This document shows, piece by piece, positions 60,666 through 64,000 of a DNA stretch of 64,000 nucleotides. Every line of letters starts with the position of its first letter. Position 1 is the stretch's first letter. Origin of the DNA: Nonomuraea thailandensis (lineage in GTDB: Bacteria; Actinomycetota; Actinomycetes; Streptosporangiales; Streptosporangiaceae); contig NZ_JAMZEB010000002.1 of assembly GCF_024172165.1 (NCBI RefSeq), positions 11,549,001-11,613,000 of the forward strand. The letters are read 5' to 3'. A program made the translations under genes and the position numbers. The notes under the pieces are model-generated. The model was not told where the DNA came from, made no database searches, and saw only the letters and a program-made list of their open reading frames with translations.

Positions 60666-61053
60666 CCCAGAGGTCAGCGCCTCGACACCGGCATGCCTAC
60701 TACGCTGGTGCGAGTTCTGAGGAGATGTGAGGTTTGCGCGATCCCGAGATCCGGCCCCGCCGCCTCGTGGGACGACGTGCGGAGGGTCTTCGGCCACGTG
60801 GCGCCCATTCCGGGTGCCGCCGCGGGTGATTCCGGCTCCTGGGGCCGGGGATCCGCGCCCGCTCCACCCCGGCCGGTGCCAGGGAGCGCCGCCAGAGGCT
60901 CGTAGACGGCGCTGAGCGGCCCCCTGCGGCGCCGGGACCGCTCCGGTGGGGTGATTGCCGCGCGAGGGGCGCACGCGGCTCCTCCGGCTCGCCTGCGGCC
61001 CGCCCGTCTCGCGGAGGCAGCCGAAGGATCCGGAGAAGCGGTGCCGACGGCCC

Positions 61054-61118
61054 GCACCATGCGCAAAGGCGCGCACTCTGGGAGCGGCCTGCACCATGCG
61101 CAAAGGCGCGCACCCTGG
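61054..61118. repeat. 28-bp direct repeat, 37-bp period
   Basis: Copies at 61054-61081 and 61091-61118 differ at one base. Each contains ATGCGCAAAGGCGCGCAC. The second copy supplies the left arm of the terminator hairpin, and the first could pair with the same right arm. Confidence 0.8.
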
Positions 61119-61137
61119 ATGGGTGCGCGCCTTTGCG
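61099..61137 (-). terminator. Strong terminator hairpin of the DEAD-box helicase gene
   Basis: Perfect 17-bp stem, arms 61099-61115 and 61121-61137 (CGCAAAGGCGCGCACCC on the left), loop TGGAT, 67 bp beyond the stop at 61204. The stem is long enough to terminate without a T tract. Confidence 0.75.
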
Positions 61138-61203
61138 ACGTGTGCGACGTGCCGTTCGCTGCCCCGCGCGCGTGATGCGTGTCAGCCCACGCGCGCCGGG
61201 CGG

Positions 61204-63231
<2,028 letters not shown>

Positions 63232-63332
63232 ATGAAGGCGGGCCTGCCGGGACCGACGGGCGGAAAACAGCCCCCGTGTCGTGGGTCCTCGCGGTAGAGC
63301 CAGCCCTCTCGCGTCATCGCGACCGCGCACCC

Positions 63333-63370
63333 GGGGAATCGGGGGGTAATCGGGGGAATCCCCCGAATTA
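63333..63370 (-). promoter_or_regulatory. G/C-run hairpin in the helicase leader
   Basis: TAATCGGGGG and CCCCCG(A)ATTA (63347-63370) form a 10-bp stem with one bulge and loop AAT. Two more G-runs (63333-63336, 63341-63346) on the plus strand become C-runs in the leader RNA, so alternative pairings are possible. It lies about 100-140 bases before the start codon and may be a leader-RNA switch. Confidence 0.45.
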
Positions 63371-63458
63371 ACACAGTGCGGTCGCACTTTCACAGAGCAG
63401 TGTACTCGATACCACAACGCTGACCGAGCTCGCGTATGTTCCCGAAGATTCTGCGAAG

Positions 63459-63464
63459 TACGCT
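63459..63464 (+). promoter_or_regulatory. -10 box of ferritin-like gene (leaderless)
   Basis: TACGCT, seven bases before ATG 63472. Confidence 0.5.
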
Positions 63465-63471
63465 GCCTTCC

Positions 63472-64000
63472 ATGAAGGAGTCTCCTGGAGTCGTCGACCT
63501 GCTCGGTGTGCTGGCCTACGCGGAGCTCAGCGCGTACGCGCGGATGACGGAGGACGCGGCCACCCTGGCGCCCTCCCTGGCCGACAGGGCGGCGCTGAGC
63601 GAGCTGGCCGTCACCGAGTTCGCCCACTTCCGCCTGCTGCGCGACCGGCTGGCCGAGCTCGGGGCCGATCCGGGGGAGGCGATGTCGCCGTTCGTGGGCG
63701 CGCTCGACGCCTGGCACGCCCAGACCCGGCCGGCCGACTGGCTCCAGGCGCTGGTCAAGACGTACGTGGGCGACGGCATCGCGCTCGACTTCTACCGCGA
63801 GGCGGCCCGGCTGCTCGACCCGTCGCTCGTCAAGCTGGTGGACGAGGTGCTGGTGGACGGCGAGCGCTCGCAGTTCGCCGTCGAGCGGGTCAGGGCCGGG
63901 ATCGAGGCCGAGCCGGCGGCGGCCGGGCGGCTGGCGCTGTGGGCGCGGCGGCTGGTCGGCGAGGCGCTCAGCCAGGGGCAGCAGGTGGCCTCGGCGCGGC
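63472..64000 (+). CDS. Ferritin-like fold protein, partial at the right edge
   Basis: The first 176 codons of an open frame that runs off the window. Four-helix pattern: VVDLLGVLAYAELSAYARMTEDAA, ALSELAVTEFAHFRLLRDRL (ExxH in EFAH), WLQALVKTYVGDGIALDFYREAARLL, and LVDEVLVDGERSQFAVERVRAGI. This fits the ferritin-like/MiaE-type proteins found divergent from a DEAD-box helicase gene in actinomycetes. The second metal motif has ERSQ in place of ExxH, so metal binding is uncertain. The end and full length are not visible. Confidence 0.75.
   Translation, partial: MKESPGVVDLLGVLAYAELSAYARMTEDAATLAPSLADRAALSELAVTEFAHFRLLRDRLAELGADPGEAMSPFVGALDAWHAQTRPADWLQALVKTYVGDGIALDFYREAARLLDPSLVKLVDEVLVDGERSQFAVERVRAGIEAEPAAAGRLALWARRLVGEALSQGQQVASAR

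Larger units (their letters stand above)
60666..61203. other. Gene-poor stretch with tandem repeat and long hairpin
   Basis: No reading frame here is convincing. A plus-strand frame at 60693-60905 has a short SWDDVRRVFG stretch of the kind seen at the start of some GNAT proteins, but the rest is Pro/Gly/Ser noise. It could be a decayed gene. At the right end are a tandem repeat (61054-61118) and a 17-bp-stem hairpin (61099-61137). Confidence 0.45.

Noticed and set aside
60693..60905. 70-codon plus-strand frame with SWDDVRRVFG
   Set aside because: Only ten residues look familiar (GNAT-like). The remainder is low-complexity and no start signal supports it. It was left as a possible gene remnant.

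Overview
The window is a piece of a very GC-rich actinobacterial chromosome. This rests on third-position G/C use throughout, many GTG and TTG starts, a mycothiol gene (mshB), succinylase-type lysine genes (dapC, dapD, dapE), a 7Fe ferredoxin, a DUF3117 gene, a DivIVA-like gene, and a sigE-anti-sigma-htrA-tatB-mrp block in the order known from actinomycetes. The protein families point to a filamentous actinomycete, most likely Streptosporangiales (Nonomuraea-like); that placement is inference. No rRNA, tRNA, CRISPR array, insertion sequence or phage gene was seen. The window cuts the MocR-type regulator at the left edge and the ferritin-like gene at the right edge.

Layout. 1-8984: accessory genes, namely a MocR regulator with a divergent LysE exporter, a secreted two-module DNRLRE protein, a methyltransferase behind a three-half-site operator, a secreted tripeptidyl-peptidase-like hydrolase and an S9 peptidase. 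9018-16422: mshB with a short promoter-linked gene run, a Thr/Pro-rich secreted protein, a small HExxH membrane protein, a penicillin-acylase-family enzyme and a cysteinyl-tRNA synthetase of an unusual type. 16443-22407: the most unusual part, a three-gene operon with two paralogous proteins flanking a UvrD-type helicase that carries a RelE/ParE-like N-terminus. 22520-29837: a methyltransferase, a solute-binding lipoprotein, an SH3 remnant of a GNAT enzyme, fdxA and the dap genes. 30077-36661: two LOG-family genes, a DivIVA-like gene, tag, a family 8 polysaccharide lyase, an enoyl-CoA hydratase and PaaX. 36821-44244: DUF3117, pepA, an O-methyltransferase, then the cell-envelope stress block sigE, anti-sigma, htrA, tatB and mrp. 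44404-64000: a mosaic of regulators, membrane proteins and hydrolases, including an MBL-fold protein that has lost most of its metal ligands beside a RecB-like nuclease, and a cold-shock-type DEAD-box helicase.

How the genes work together. DapC, DapD and DapE make meso-diaminopimelate for lysine and peptidoglycan. SigE, its anti-sigma factor and HtrA form an envelope-stress circuit, and SigE has a good ECF promoter in front of its own gene. About eighteen genes have a TANNNT -10 box six to eight bases before the start codon, the sign of leaderless transcripts. In three cases the upstream stop codon is itself the start of that -10 box.
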